Source: JACRLW01 sp050181465
Lineage (GTDB): Bacteria > Planctomycetota > UBA1135 > UBA2386
Length of the DNA: 64,000 nt
Reading direction: 5' to 3'
Assembly: GCA_050181465.1 (NCBI GenBank)
Contig: JBFXDD010000016.1
Coordinates: forward strand, 44,836-108,835
Shown here: positions 17,705 to 26,594 of the stretch, one piece after another
How positions within the stretch are numbered: position 1 is the stretch's first letter
Layout of the letters: the number at the start of each line of letters is the position of its first letter
Translations under genes and position numbers: made by a program
Notes under the pieces: generated by a model
What the model was told of the DNA's origin: nothing
Database searches by the model: none
The model's input: the letters and a program-made list of their open reading frames with translations, nothing else

Positions 17705-19147
17705 ATGCCCTCGCACCGATGGCCGCTGCTCGCGGCGCTCCTCTCGTTCCTCTCGCCGTCACCCGCCGCCCAAGATCGCGTCGATTTCGAGCGCATCCCG
17801 GTGCTCGTCATCGGGGGTGCGAACAACCACGACTGTGAGTGGACGACGCCGGAATTGCGCAACGCTCTGGAGGAGACCGGTCGCTTCGAAGTGACCATCA
17901 CGACGGAGCCCGCCAAGCACCTGGCGGATGCAGAAGCGGTCGCGCGCTACCGAGCCTTCGTGCTGGACTACAACGGCCCGCGCTGGGGTGAACCTGCGGA
18001 GAGCAACTTCCTGGCGGCGGTTCGCGCGGGCACCGGCGTCACCGTCGTGCACGCGGCGAACAACGCCTTTCCCGGCTGGAACGAGTACGAGCAGATGGTC
18101 GGGCTGCTGTGGCGTGCCGGCACCGGCCACGGCCGCTTCCACGCCTTCGACGTCAAGATCATCGATGCCGAACACCCGGTGACGAGCGGCATGGCCGACA
18201 TCGTCAGTCATGAGGATGAGCTCTATCACCGGCTGGTGAATTCCCAGCAGGTCGCGGTCCGGGTCTTGGGCGTCGCTCATTCACATCCGGATACCGGCGG
18301 CACCGGACGCAACGAGCCGATGATCATCGTCGGCGAATTCGGCAAGGGCCGCGTGTTCCACACGCCGCTCGGACACGTCTGGCGCAACCAACCTGCAACC
18401 CGCGTGTCGCACCAGGACCCACAGTTCCGTCGGCTGATCGCCCGCGGCACCGAGTGGGCGGCGAGCGGCGAATGCCTGCTCGATCCGTCGCCGTCCAACT
18501 GGCTGAGCGCCGAGGAACGCGAAGCCGGCTTCCGACTGCTGTTCGACGGGCACTCGACGGCGGGCTGGCGCGGCTACCGGCAGGAGTCGTTCCCGAAGGA
18601 GGGTTGGGGCATCGACCGCGGTGCGCTCCGCTGCGCGGCCGGCGGCAAGGGCGGCGATCTCGTGGCGGAGACTGCATTCGAGGACTTCGAGCTTCGCTTC
18701 GATTGGGCGGTCTCGAAGGCTGCGAACAGCGGAGTGATCTATCGAGTCGTCGAGTCGGAGAAGGCCAGCTACATGAGCGGCCCGGAGTATCAGGTCCTCG
18801 ATGATGACGGGCACGATCCCAAGCCGTCCGAACTGACCTCGGCGGCTTCGCTCTACGCGCTTGCTGCGCCCAGCGCCAAGCAGCTCGCTCCGCGCGGCGA
18901 ATTCAACGAGAGCCGAATCGTCGTGCGCGGCTGGCACATCGAGCACTGGCTCAACGGTGTGAAAGTCGTCGACGTCGACCTCGCCGACGAAGACATGCAG
19001 GCCAAGATCAAGGCCAGCAAGTTCGCGGCGTGGCCCGCATTCGCCAAAGCTGATCGCGGGCTGATCGCGCTGCAAGATCACGGCAACGAGGTGTGGTACC
19101 GCAACCTGCGGGTTCGCGAGCTGGAGTCTGAGAAGTCACCGCGCTGA
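17705..19147 (+). CDS. Secreted ThuA-DUF1080 fusion protein
   Basis: A 480-residue protein. A signal peptide (MPSHRWPLLAALLSF, cleavage near residue 22) is followed by a ThuA-like, class I glutamine-amidotransferase-fold domain (about 30-260) with VLVIGGANNHDCEW and TVVHAANNAF. The second domain (about 275-475) is DUF1080/3-keto-disaccharide hydrolase-like, with GFRLLFDGHSTAGWRGY, NSGVIYR and GPEYQVLDDDGH. Both domains are widespread in planctomycetes and tied to sugar or 3-keto-sugar breakdown outside the cytoplasm. The ATG at 17705 was chosen because it opens the signal peptide; the frame also runs 24 codons upstream. Confidence 0.85.
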   Translation: MPSHRWPLLAALLSFLSPSPAAQDRVDFERIPVLVIGGANNHDCEWTTPELRNALEETGRFEVTITTEPAKHLADAEAVARYRAFVLDYNGPRWGEPAESNFLAAVRAGTGVTVVHAANNAFPGWNEYEQMVGLLWRAGTGHGRFHAFDVKIIDAEHPVTSGMADIVSHEDELYHRLVNSQQVAVRVLGVAHSHPDTGGTGRNEPMIIVGEFGKGRVFHTPLGHVWRNQPATRVSHQDPQFRRLIARGTEWAASGECLLDPSPSNWLSAEEREAGFRLLFDGHSTAGWRGYRQESFPKEGWGIDRGALRCAAGGKGGDLVAETAFEDFELRFDWAVSKAANSGVIYRVVESEKASYMSGPEYQVLDDDGHDPKPSELTSAASLYALAAPSAKQLAPRGEFNESRIVVRGWHIEHWLNGVKVVDVDLADEDMQAKIKASKFAAWPAFAKADRGLIALQDHGNEVWYRNLRVRELESEKSPR

Positions 19148-19973
19148 CGCGCGGTCCGCGGCAGGGAGTCGGCGCAAACCGTCTCTCCAGCCTCATTCTT
19201 CCGGAGAAGTCAAAGAGTGCGGTCCGGCCACCGTCGGGGCGGCATGTCTCGCGCGGCTCCGCCGAGATCGATGAGGTCACAGCTCACGACTTCGATTCCC
19301 ATGCATCCGAACTCGCAAGAGTTCCCGCAGTCCTCCAAAGGGAAGCCCGTCGACCCGGCCACCAGGGCACTACTGGACGGGGATGTCGCGGACGTGCTGT
19401 CGCCAAGCTTCCGTATCGCGACCTGGCTCGAACGAGGATCCAGCCGGCAAGCGATTCGAGTTCGTCGTGAACGCACAAGCTCGCCAGCCCGGACTACCCG
19501 TGAACGTGGTCGCGAGACCGACTCAGCCGGGCGCGAGTTGCCGCGATCGCAGCAGACGTTCACGAATAGTCCGGGCTAGGCCTGATGATCCACCGAGTTC
19601 ATCACGCCGCGACGGGTCGACTACTGCTCCATCACAGCCGGATTGCGGCAGAAGCGAGCCGTCGGATGATTGCAGGCTTCAAGACACAACGGATGTCCGA
19701 GATCTTCGCCGATCATGGATCAACCACGGCGAGCATGAGCCTTTCGACGCGCGACGGGATTCGACGCGAGACGCAGAATAGCCGCCCTGTGAGGCCTACA
19801 GACTCCGAAGTGTGCACAGAACCGAGACCCGGCTCCGTATCGTGCCGTCGTCGATCGCACCTGCTCCGGCGTCCTGGGTGAATGCAGCCGCAGGGTTCTT
19901 CGGCTGTTCGAACTGCGCACTCTTCACACGCTGCACTTCCAAGCCCGGATGGAGCCCGGCAATCCGCGATCGC
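19148..19973. other. Gene-poor interval between convergent genes
   Basis: No convincing gene is seen in this 826-base stretch. Small open frames exist on both strands but lack family similarity or a sensible start. It holds one miniature inverted-repeat element (19485-19579). The base composition is less GC-biased than the flanking genes. The neighbours converge here, so at least one terminator is expected, but no clear hairpin with a T-run was found. Confidence 0.55.
19485..19579. repeat. Short (95 bp) internally deleted miniature inverted-repeat element
   Basis: The ends are imperfect inverted repeats: agcccggacta-ccCGTGAACGT on the left and acgttcacgaatagtccggg on the right. The right ~50 bases, read in reverse, follow the left end of the 184 bp copy at 44289, including the tgctgcgatcgc stretch. 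It therefore looks like an inverted, internally deleted copy of the same family. It lies in a gene-free interval. Confidence 0.6.
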
Positions 19974-21506
19974 TCACCGCTCGCCCACTCGCACCGTCGT
20001 CGTCGCCCGATCCACGAGCTTCACACGCTGCGACCACGATACGGCGTGACTGCCATCGACGCGAGGCACAAGGATACTTAGCGTGATGTCACCGGGGGTG
20101 GCGTGCACCGCCATCGGAAATTCCGCATCACGCCACGCCGAGAAGCTCCCAGTCACCCCCGCGACGTGCAAAGCCCCATCCAACCATGCGTCGGACTTCT
20201 CGAGGATCAGTTGGGCAAAGCCAGATTCGGGGCGAACAGTCACGGTTGCGTCACTCGGAACGTTGATCCGCCTGGTCCAATCGCGCTCTTTCAACAGGGA
20301 GTTGGCCGCGGACGGCGCGAGAGTGTATTCACCGTGCGGTAGAAACCACTGCGTCGAACCCGCAGGCACTTCCATGCCACCAGCAAACGAGGACTCGACC
20401 GAAGACAGACGGAGCGGTGCCAACGTATCAAAAATGACGGCCGCAACCTGCCAGTGATCGTCCACACGCAAGGAGCGCGCTACCGGTCGGTCCAGCAGAT
20501 CCGATAACGGTTGCATCTCTGACTCGAGTGAACTCACCACGCGCCCGCGCACCATCACAGCCGCCTGCAGCTTCGGGATGGACGTCGCGTCGAACGCCGT
20601 CCGCAGGCAAACTACGACATGGCGATACCCGAGCGCCACGGCCGCCTCGAAGAGCCGCTTCTGAGTCACCGAGACGATCGCAGGGGGACAATCGATACCG
20701 CCTCGGTAGGTCTGCCGCACCGTAACGATCGCCTGGAAGACCTCGTCCGACAGATTCGTCCGGTTCTCGATCGTGAGGATTTCCGCGTGGATTGGATAGA
20801 CGGGGATGTCCACCACAAGGTCCTCGCCGGCGACTTCGAATGGCAGCCCGGGCAACGCCGCGCTCGGCGAAGCACACACAGCGAGGTAACCCGGCACTTG
20901 GCCGTGAATCACGAATGCTCCCGTTGCTGGTAGCTCTGTACGAAACTCCCCATTCGCGTCGGCGTCGGGCTCCGCCACGAGTGCGTTGGTACCTTGCGCG
21001 ACGATCGTCACCCGCGTCCGAATCGGGACGCGAGTGACCGCATCCCAAGTCTTCCCCGACACCCGGACGCCCGGACTCAAGTGGCACTCGATGTCTTCGT
21101 CCTGCACGAGGACCAAACGTGGAAGGTACCCGGCAGCCCGCACCTCGACCTGACCGAGCCCGCTTGGCACGCGCGCGCTACCGGGGATCGCTAGACCACC
21201 GCCGGCCCAGTTCGCGGTCGCCAGAGGAATCTCCGCACCCGAAGTCGCTCGAACAGTGATCCGCACCCAGCGTGCGCTCCGCTCCCTTGGATCGCCGCGA
21301 GCCGTTCCCGGCGATTCATCGTCCGACACTGACTCCTGTGTCGTCGCCACGGATGAAACCGACGGCTTGGGAATTGGGGGCGCTCCCGTCGGTCCTCCAA
21401 CCGCCGGCATGAATCGCCACAACGCGAACACCAGGATTACTCCGATCACCGCAGCAAGCCAGCCGAGCGGAGAACTAGGTCGCGACGGTGCGCCGTGCGT
21501 CGTCAT
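19974..21506 (-). CDS. Membrane-anchored hypothetical protein with regulatory-like beta domains
   Basis: A 510-residue protein. One transmembrane helix (LGWLAAVIGVILVFALWRF, residues 14-32) follows a short cytoplasmic N-terminus. The rest, exported, is beta-rich with carboxypeptidase-regulatory-like patterns (for example GVRVSGKTWDAVTRVPI and ADANGEFRTELP). It resembles the exported protein at 11083-12474 in style. No catalytic motif is seen. Its start lies 32 bases inside the MauE-like gene, so the two are probably co-transcribed and coupled; both belong to the cluster headed by the sigma-like gene. Confidence 0.6.
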   Translation of the reverse strand: MTTHGAPSRPSSPLGWLAAVIGVILVFALWRFMPAVGGPTGAPPIPKPSVSSVATTQESVSDDESPGTARGDPRERSARWVRITVRATSGAEIPLATANWAGGGLAIPGSARVPSGLGQVEVRAAGYLPRLVLVQDEDIECHLSPGVRVSGKTWDAVTRVPIRTRVTIVAQGTNALVAEPDADANGEFRTELPATGAFVIHGQVPGYLAVCASPSAALPGLPFEVAGEDLVVDIPVYPIHAEILTIENRTNLSDEVFQAIVTVRQTYRGGIDCPPAIVSVTQKRLFEAAVALGYRHVVVCLRTAFDATSIPKLQAAVMVRGRVVSSLESEMQPLSDLLDRPVARSLRVDDHWQVAAVIFDTLAPLRLSSVESSFAGGMEVPAGSTQWFLPHGEYTLAPSAANSLLKERDWTRRINVPSDATVTVRPESGFAQLILEKSDAWLDGALHVAGVTGSFSAWRDAEFPMAVHATPGDITLSILVPRVDGSHAVSWSQRVKLVDRATTTVRVGER

Positions 21507-21879
21507 GGTGGATCAACCCAAGAGAGCCAGAGATGACGAGCACGCCAACCACGAGTAGGTGTCGTGCCCGAGAAACTCGGAGACTGCCGAAGCAACCGCA
21601 GGACTCCGAGTGAAGCAGCCCAAGCACGATCATCATTCCGAAGACAACTCCAAGAGCGACCCCCACAAGCCCGAATGGGCGCTTCAACGGGGGAATCCAC
21701 CAACCTACGGCGAGAGTCAACTCCGCCAGCCCAACAATCGCCATGACTTCGGGGGCGACCAGCAGCGATCCCACTCTGCCCTGAGCGAAAGTCAGAATCT
21801 TCGAGATACCGGCTACCGCCCAGATCACGCTGGCAGTCACTGCGGCGGCACGGGAGAGAGCAGACCTTGGTGAGAGCAC
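21475..21879 (-). CDS. MauE-like (DoxX-superfamily) membrane protein
   Basis: A protein of about 134 residues with four hydrophobic segments. The segment IWAVAGISKILTF, the ELTLAVGWW block and the late HSESCGCFGS motif match the MauE/methylamine-utilisation-type membrane proteins. These are thought to help form disulfides in exported proteins. The GTG at 21879 was taken as start because AAGGA lies about ten bases upstream; the frame also runs open to 22005, but that part overlaps the upstream gene. It lies directly between a Cys-rich exported protein and a membrane-anchored protein. Confidence 0.65.
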   Translation of the reverse strand: MLSPRSALSRAAAVTASVIWAVAGISKILTFAQGRVGSLLVAPEVMAIVGLAELTLAVGWWIPPLKRPFGLVGVALGVVFGMMIVLGLLHSESCGCFGSLRVSRARHLLVVGVLVISGSLGLIHHDDARRTVAT

Positions 21880-21907
21880 GGTCGCGATATCCTTGGCCGA
21901 AGATGAA

Positions 21908-22315
21908 CTACTGACAGGAGCAGGTCTTCCAGTACAGCGACGGATCCGTAAACGCACAGTCCGGAGTCGGTGCTCCGCAGTTGCTGTCCGGCATACAACG
22001 CGCACTTGCCACTCCGCTCGGTCCGATCAAGACGTAGGCGTGGCAGATCCCGTCATCATGGGGCTTGTCGACTTGCACGAAATCGCCGCAGAAGCACATT
22101 CGCGACGAATCGGAGCCCGCGACACCGGAATAGGTTGCGACATCGCAAATATCCGTTGGGTCGTCGCACTCCAGGTCAGCATTACAGGTCACCTGCCCCA
22201 GATTGTTCACTTGCGTCGCTTCGCGGCACGTCTTGTCCGATGCAACCGAATCAGGAATGGCCACAACCAAGAAGGTGAGACCGCAGATGAAGCTAGAAGT
22301 GAGGAAAGCCGTCAT
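21908..22315 (-). CDS. Small secreted cysteine-rich protein
   Basis: A 135-residue protein with a signal peptide (MTAFLTSSFICGLTFLVVA, residues 1-19). The mature part has about a dozen cysteines, including CNADLECDDPTDICD, SRMCFCGDF and a terminal WKTCSCQ, spaced as for several disulfides. I do not recognise the family. The ATG at 22315 has GGAG eight bases upstream, which decides the start over a longer in-frame option at 22402. The MauE-like gene follows after 28 bases, which suggests that its product helps fold this protein. Confidence 0.6.
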   Translation of the reverse strand: MTAFLTSSFICGLTFLVVAIPDSVASDKTCREATQVNNLGQVTCNADLECDDPTDICDVATYSGVAGSDSSRMCFCGDFVQVDKPHDDGICHAYVLIGPSGVASARCMPDSNCGAPTPDCAFTDPSLYWKTCSCQ

Positions 22316-22462
22316 GGGAACTACTCCAAAGCGAGTGGCCAATCCGGAATCACCGAGCGCGCCTTGCCCTCGATCGACGTCCGCAGCCCGAGTTCCGACC
22401 ACTCCGGATCCAAGGGGCCGACTTGATGCCCGAGGACTCGAGGCGAGATACGAACTACTGCG

Positions 22463-22984
22463 TCAAGAATCATGATTCACAGATGGGAATAGATGCTCTG
22501 GACCTGTCACCCCGCTGAGAAATTCTCGGGCAAGTTCGCTCAGTCGACGCCGTGCCCGAAAGACGTTCGACTCGGTCATTCCAGAAGCCGCCATAGCCAG
22601 TTCGATGTTTGCCGTGCTTCGAAGCGTCATCATGGCGACCCGAGACTTCCTACCCAGTCGCGATAGAGCGAAGTCGACCGCAGCGCATAGCACTGGATCA
22701 GTACGAACGGGTGTGCTCGACGATGTCGGAGCCGGAGGATCGAAGTTCATACAAACCAACCGCCGCGAACTGCGGCGACGCGCGAAGCTGACTCGGCGCG
22801 CTGTGGTCTGGACCCACCGGGAGGTGACGCGGTCGAAATCTGAGCGATTGATTGCAGCTCCCACGATGGCATCCATGACCACGGTCGCGACTTGCTCCAC
22901 AAGTTCACGCGCGTACACGACTCGCGCGACATTCCAACGAACGAAGGCGGCAATCTCCTCGAACTTGGATGCCAGCACATCCAT
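22463..22984 (-). CDS. Sigma-70-like (ECF-type) regulator
   Basis: A protein of about 173 residues. The N-terminal helices (FEEIAAFVRWNVARVV and a WVQTTARR segment) are in the place of sigma region 2, and the C-terminal SGMTESNVFRARRRLSELA matches a region-4 helix-turn-helix. The match is weak and divergent, so it could also be another HTH regulator. The ATG at 22984 with GAAGG about ten bases upstream was preferred; the frame runs open to 23113 through an octanucleotide repeat. It heads the cluster with the Cys-rich, MauE-like and membrane-anchored genes and may control it. Confidence 0.5.
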   Translation of the reverse strand: MDVLASKFEEIAAFVRWNVARVVYARELVEQVATVVMDAIVGAAINRSDFDRVTSRWVQTTARRVSFARRRSSRRLVCMNFDPPAPTSSSTPVRTDPVLCAAVDFALSRLGRKSRVAMMTLRSTANIELAMAASGMTESNVFRARRRLSELAREFLSGVTGPEHLFPSVNHDS

Positions 22985-23032
22985 CCGCGTGACACCTTCT
23001 CGCACAAGACTGATGCCGGGGCCAGCGCGGCC

Positions 23033-23064
23033 TTCCTCTCTTCCTCTCTTCCTCTCTTCCTCTG
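23033..23064. repeat. Octanucleotide tandem repeat (4 x ttcctctc)
   Basis: Four head-to-tail copies of the 8-base unit ttcctctc, the last with one mismatch. On the minus strand this is a GA-rich tract about 50 bases upstream of the sigma-like start at 22984, and inside the longer in-frame version of that gene. A change of one unit would shift the frame of the longer version. Confidence 0.85.
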
Positions 23065-23113
23065 TCTCGCACGCGCGTGCTGGATCGCGATGTCGATCGT
23101 TTGCGACGTTCAT

Positions 23114-24079
23114 TCCGAAGGTCTCCAGAGAATCTTGTAGTCGGTCGACATGGACTGCACAAGTCCCGGCTCGGAGCGCTCAGGCTGCATCGCAATAGTC
23201 AACCATCCCGCCAACCCCGCCACTGGTCCGAACTGGTCCGAACGCGACGAGTTCGCAGACACCGGACACCTTGCACCTTGCTGGCGAGGGAATCGGTCAC
23301 CAGTCGATCCAGTGGATGCAACCACGATGGAGGCGGCCCGTCTCAATGCGACCCTGGATGTCGACTCCGACTCGCCGGGTCCCGACGCGCGACCTTCGCA
23401 ACTCGGAACGTCAAGTCGGGGCGATCGCGAACTGCACTGACCGCTTCAAGCTCCTTGAGACTTCGAGCGCATATTCGGAGCCCGGGCGACCGGAGTCTGG
23501 GTTGGCGCCCATCGCAAGTCGCGCGGAAGCCGACTCGGAGATGGCGGTTGCTGCGCTCCGGAGCCCGCTTGGGCGGACTCCAGGGGACTGAACACTCGCC
23601 AGTCCGGCCCTGCCGTGATCGCATCGTCACCGTCACGACACCGTGAGTCCCGTTGCTGGAAAGAGACCAACCCGGGCACCGGCTGCGTCCTCGACCGGAG
23701 AGGGACCGCCGAGAGCGCCGGGTGGAGAATGGTTCGATCTGTCTCCCGGAGGGGGAGCGCGGGTGCGGACTACCGTCGGCGGGCGGTGGGATGTTGGCAG
23801 AGAGGGCGGGAGCGGTCCCTGGGTGTCGTCCCTCGGAATCAGGGCCATGCCCGCCAGGCCACGCCCCAGCATCACGTGCAACGCCATGAGGTTTCTCCAC
23901 CCGTATCCCTGCGGACGAGTGCGGATCGAGCGAACACCGCGCGGGAGCGCCGCGGCAGGCACGCCAGCACGGTTTCCAGAGAAACCACCTTCGGTGCGGA
24001 TCTGCCTGGTCGCTTGTGGATGTGAGCCCGACGCGCAGTCGTCGGAAGTCCGAACAACCACAACCAACCCGACCATCCC
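23114..24079. other. Gene-poor interval upstream of a large secreted protein gene
   Basis: About 970 bases with overlapping open frames on both strands, none with recognisable similarity, signal peptide or ribosome-binding site. It must hold the divergent promoters of the sigma-like gene (minus) and the secreted protein gene at 24080 (plus). No clear -35/-10 pair can be identified in this GC-rich DNA. A small unannotated gene cannot be excluded. Confidence 0.5.
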
Positions 24080-26437
24080 ATGAACGCATTCCTCCGATCC
24101 ATCGCATCGACCGCGGCCCTCGCCTCGGTCCTGCTCGCTCAGAACCCCGAAGACCTGCCCGGTGCGCCGCTGGCCCCGCAAGGCGGCGACCATCTCGGCG
24201 CCGTCCTCCCCCGGGCCGCCGCCGCGCCCGGCGCCTCGCGCGACGCCGCGCAGACGCTCGGTACCGACATCTACACCTGCCCGATCCGCAGCGGGCAGGA
24301 CGACAACGGCTACACCTACGGCACCTGGGCATCCGGCCCGAACTACAAAGCCAGCTTCCATGACGGCTTCGCCTTCTACCCGGTGCTCGGCACCCGCTAT
24401 CCCAGCAACCTCCCGCTGGCGTGGCGAACCGTCGGCGCGAGCATCGGCCAGACCGAACTGCTAGGCAGTGACGAGCAAGCGCTGCCGAACGCCAGTGACT
24501 GGCGCTTCGAGTACCGCTTCACCAACTTCACGGAGGCCTACGACCTGCTGCCCACCGGTGTCGAGCAGACCTTTGTGTTCGCGAGCAAGCCGGAAGGCGA
24601 CGGCGACCTCGTCGTTCGCGGTCGCGTGACCACCGAGTTGCACGCATCACCCCGCGGACCGCTGCACGGCGCGATCGACTTCGTTCACGCCGACGGCACC
24701 CAGATCTTGAAGTACGGTGCCGCGACCGCCATCGATGCCGACGGCCGCCGCTTCCCGATGGACAGCGCCTTCGCGAACGGTGAAATCACCCTCCGGCTTG
24801 CCGGTTCGGTGGTTGCGGAAGCTCGCTTCCCGCTGGTCGTCGACCCGCTGGTCGGCAGCACGATCGTGGCTTTCGACTCGAGCAATCGTCAGGCATCGCA
24901 GCCGGACCTCGCCCGCGACGACACTGCCAATCAGCTCCTCGTCTCCTATAGCCGCGCCACCTCCGGCTCGGACTACGATGCCTTTGCGCGCCTGTTCGCC
25001 GACGACTTCTCCGGTACCAGCATCGTGTGGAACGATCTGACCGCGAGTTGGAGCACGCGGTTGTGCGACACGGCGTTCGTCGGCGGACCCGACCGCTGGA
25101 TCATCGTCGTGCAGCGGGACTTCCCGAGCCCCACCGGCTCTTGGATCCGATTCCACACGCGCGCATCGGCCGATGCCGTCCTGTCGTCCGCATGGACGGC
25201 ACTCGCCGGTTCGAACGGCAACAGCCTGACCAACCTCGACGTTGGCGGCACGGACGCCTTCTCGACCGGTAACAACGCGCTGGTCGTCTACCAGTCCGAC
25301 GTCGGCCTCACCAACTCGTCGACCAGTGAAGTCTTCGCTCAGCTCGTCGACGTGGTGAACAACACGGTCGGTGCACCGATCGATCTGGAGCCGGCAGTCA
25401 ATCGCGACCGCGAAACCCCGTCGGTCAATCAGGTCAGCGACGGCGGCACCGCATCCTGGATCTGCTGCTGGACCCAAGTTGATAACACGATCACCGACGA
25501 CGACTGGGACCTCATCATCCGCCGCATCGACTCGACGGGCACGAGCCGAGGGCGCAGCTTCCTCGGCAACGGCAGCGCCAGTGTGCACGCCTATCGCCCG
25601 AAGATCGCCGGTCGCGGCGGTCGCTACACGGCTGTGTATGGCGAATCGCCGAACTCGGCCGGCGCTCAGGCGAACGGCTGGGCCGAGACGATCTGGGTCC
25701 ATCGCTTCAACTGGAGCGAGGTATCCGCGAACGCAGAGCCACTCCAGCGCGTGGAAGTGCGCTCTGCCGGCGCCGCGAACTTCTGGTCCGGCAACATCGC
25801 CTATGACAACAACACCGACTCGCACTGGGCGGTGGTCTACCACGGCGACGATTGGAACGTCTACGCGGCGCGCGTCGGCTACAACGGCGGCGTCTGCGAA
25901 GCGGTGACGGTCTACAACACTGCGAGCTTCGGCTTCTCGCCCGGAATCACCTTCAACGATGACGCCAACGAGTTCCCGCTCGTGTTCACCGCGACGGAGT
26001 CCGGTGCGCAGCCGCAGCCGGTCTACGGGGTTCGATTCACCTACCCGACCTTCAACCAGCCCGCCCTTTACGGCATCGGCTGCGGTCCCGGCACGATCGG
26101 CAGCAACTCGAACAGTCACGGCCGCAAGCCACACTGTGGCCAGGAGTTCTTCGAGGTGCGCGTCGACAACCTGCCGCTCAATGCGATCGGTGCGCTGAAC
26201 ATCGGGCTGTCGGCTGACGGTTCGCCGATCGCCGGCATCCCCGGCTGCTTCTTCAACGTCGGCACGCTGATCGCGTCGCTGAACGTCGCCGCGATCGGAA
26301 ACACCGCCACCATCCAGCTGCCGATTCCCGGCGGAATCAGTGGTGACGTCTTCGTGCAGTATCTCTACATCGACCCGAGCTCCCCGGCCCCGATCCCGGT
26401 GAGCTTGACGCGCGGCATGCAGATCTTCATCCGCTGA
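24080..26437 (+). CDS. Large secreted protein with a planctomycete-type C-terminal module
   Basis: A 785-residue protein with a signal peptide (MNAFLRSIASTAALASVLLA). Residues ~60-260 include a block (GVEQTFVF, then GDGDLVVR, then FPLVVDP) shared with the 747-residue protein at 40569-42812, so the two are paralogues. The middle (~270-640) has repeated beta segments like a propeller (for example VVYHGDDWNVYAARVGY). The last ~130 residues form a separate module starting YGIGCGPGT, which recurs as a fragment at 51024-51425. No catalytic residues are recognised. A surface or extracellular role is inferred. Confidence 0.7.
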   Translation: MNAFLRSIASTAALASVLLAQNPEDLPGAPLAPQGGDHLGAVLPRAAAAPGASRDAAQTLGTDIYTCPIRSGQDDNGYTYGTWASGPNYKASFHDGFAFYPVLGTRYPSNLPLAWRTVGASIGQTELLGSDEQALPNASDWRFEYRFTNFTEAYDLLPTGVEQTFVFASKPEGDGDLVVRGRVTTELHASPRGPLHGAIDFVHADGTQILKYGAATAIDADGRRFPMDSAFANGEITLRLAGSVVAEARFPLVVDPLVGSTIVAFDSSNRQASQPDLARDDTANQLLVSYSRATSGSDYDAFARLFADDFSGTSIVWNDLTASWSTRLCDTAFVGGPDRWIIVVQRDFPSPTGSWIRFHTRASADAVLSSAWTALAGSNGNSLTNLDVGGTDAFSTGNNALVVYQSDVGLTNSSTSEVFAQLVDVVNNTVGAPIDLEPAVNRDRETPSVNQVSDGGTASWICCWTQVDNTITDDDWDLIIRRIDSTGTSRGRSFLGNGSASVHAYRPKIAGRGGRYTAVYGESPNSAGAQANGWAETIWVHRFNWSEVSANAEPLQRVEVRSAGAANFWSGNIAYDNNTDSHWAVVYHGDDWNVYAARVGYNGGVCEAVTVYNTASFGFSPGITFNDDANEFPLVFTATESGAQPQPVYGVRFTYPTFNQPALYGIGCGPGTIGSNSNSHGRKPHCGQEFFEVRVDNLPLNAIGALNIGLSADGSPIAGIPGCFFNVGTLIASLNVAAIGNTATIQLPIPGGISGDVFVQYLYIDPSSPAPIPVSLTRGMQIFIR

Positions 26438-26459
26438 AGACTGCTGACGTGAATGCTTC

Positions 26460-26491
26460 GCGGGCAGTCGCCGATCGCGGCGGCTGCCCGC
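26460..26491 (+). terminator. Stem-loop after the large secreted protein gene
   Basis: An 8 bp outer stem (gcgggcag / ctgcccgc) encloses a second cgccg/cggcg stem with an atcg loop. It lies 22 bases after the stop. There is no T-run, so intrinsic termination is uncertain. The same stem-loop recurs after the fragment at 51024-51425. Confidence 0.55.
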
Positions 26492-26594
26492 GAGTGCGTA
26501 CGGCACCGCGCGATGAGATGCGGCAGATGCTGTCCGACACTGAGTGGGGCCGAGGGAGAGATCGGGCCCCGTGCTGCGGATCGCCCACCCAGGC

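Noticed and set aside
15482..17716. A 744-codon open frame on the minus strand
   Set aside because: Antisense to the GlmS-like gene; that gene has clear SIS motifs and the minus frame has none.
23643..24083. A 146-codon plus-strand frame upstream of the secreted protein gene
   Set aside because: Low-complexity Pro/Arg/Gly composition, no ribosome site, and it runs into the next start in another frame.
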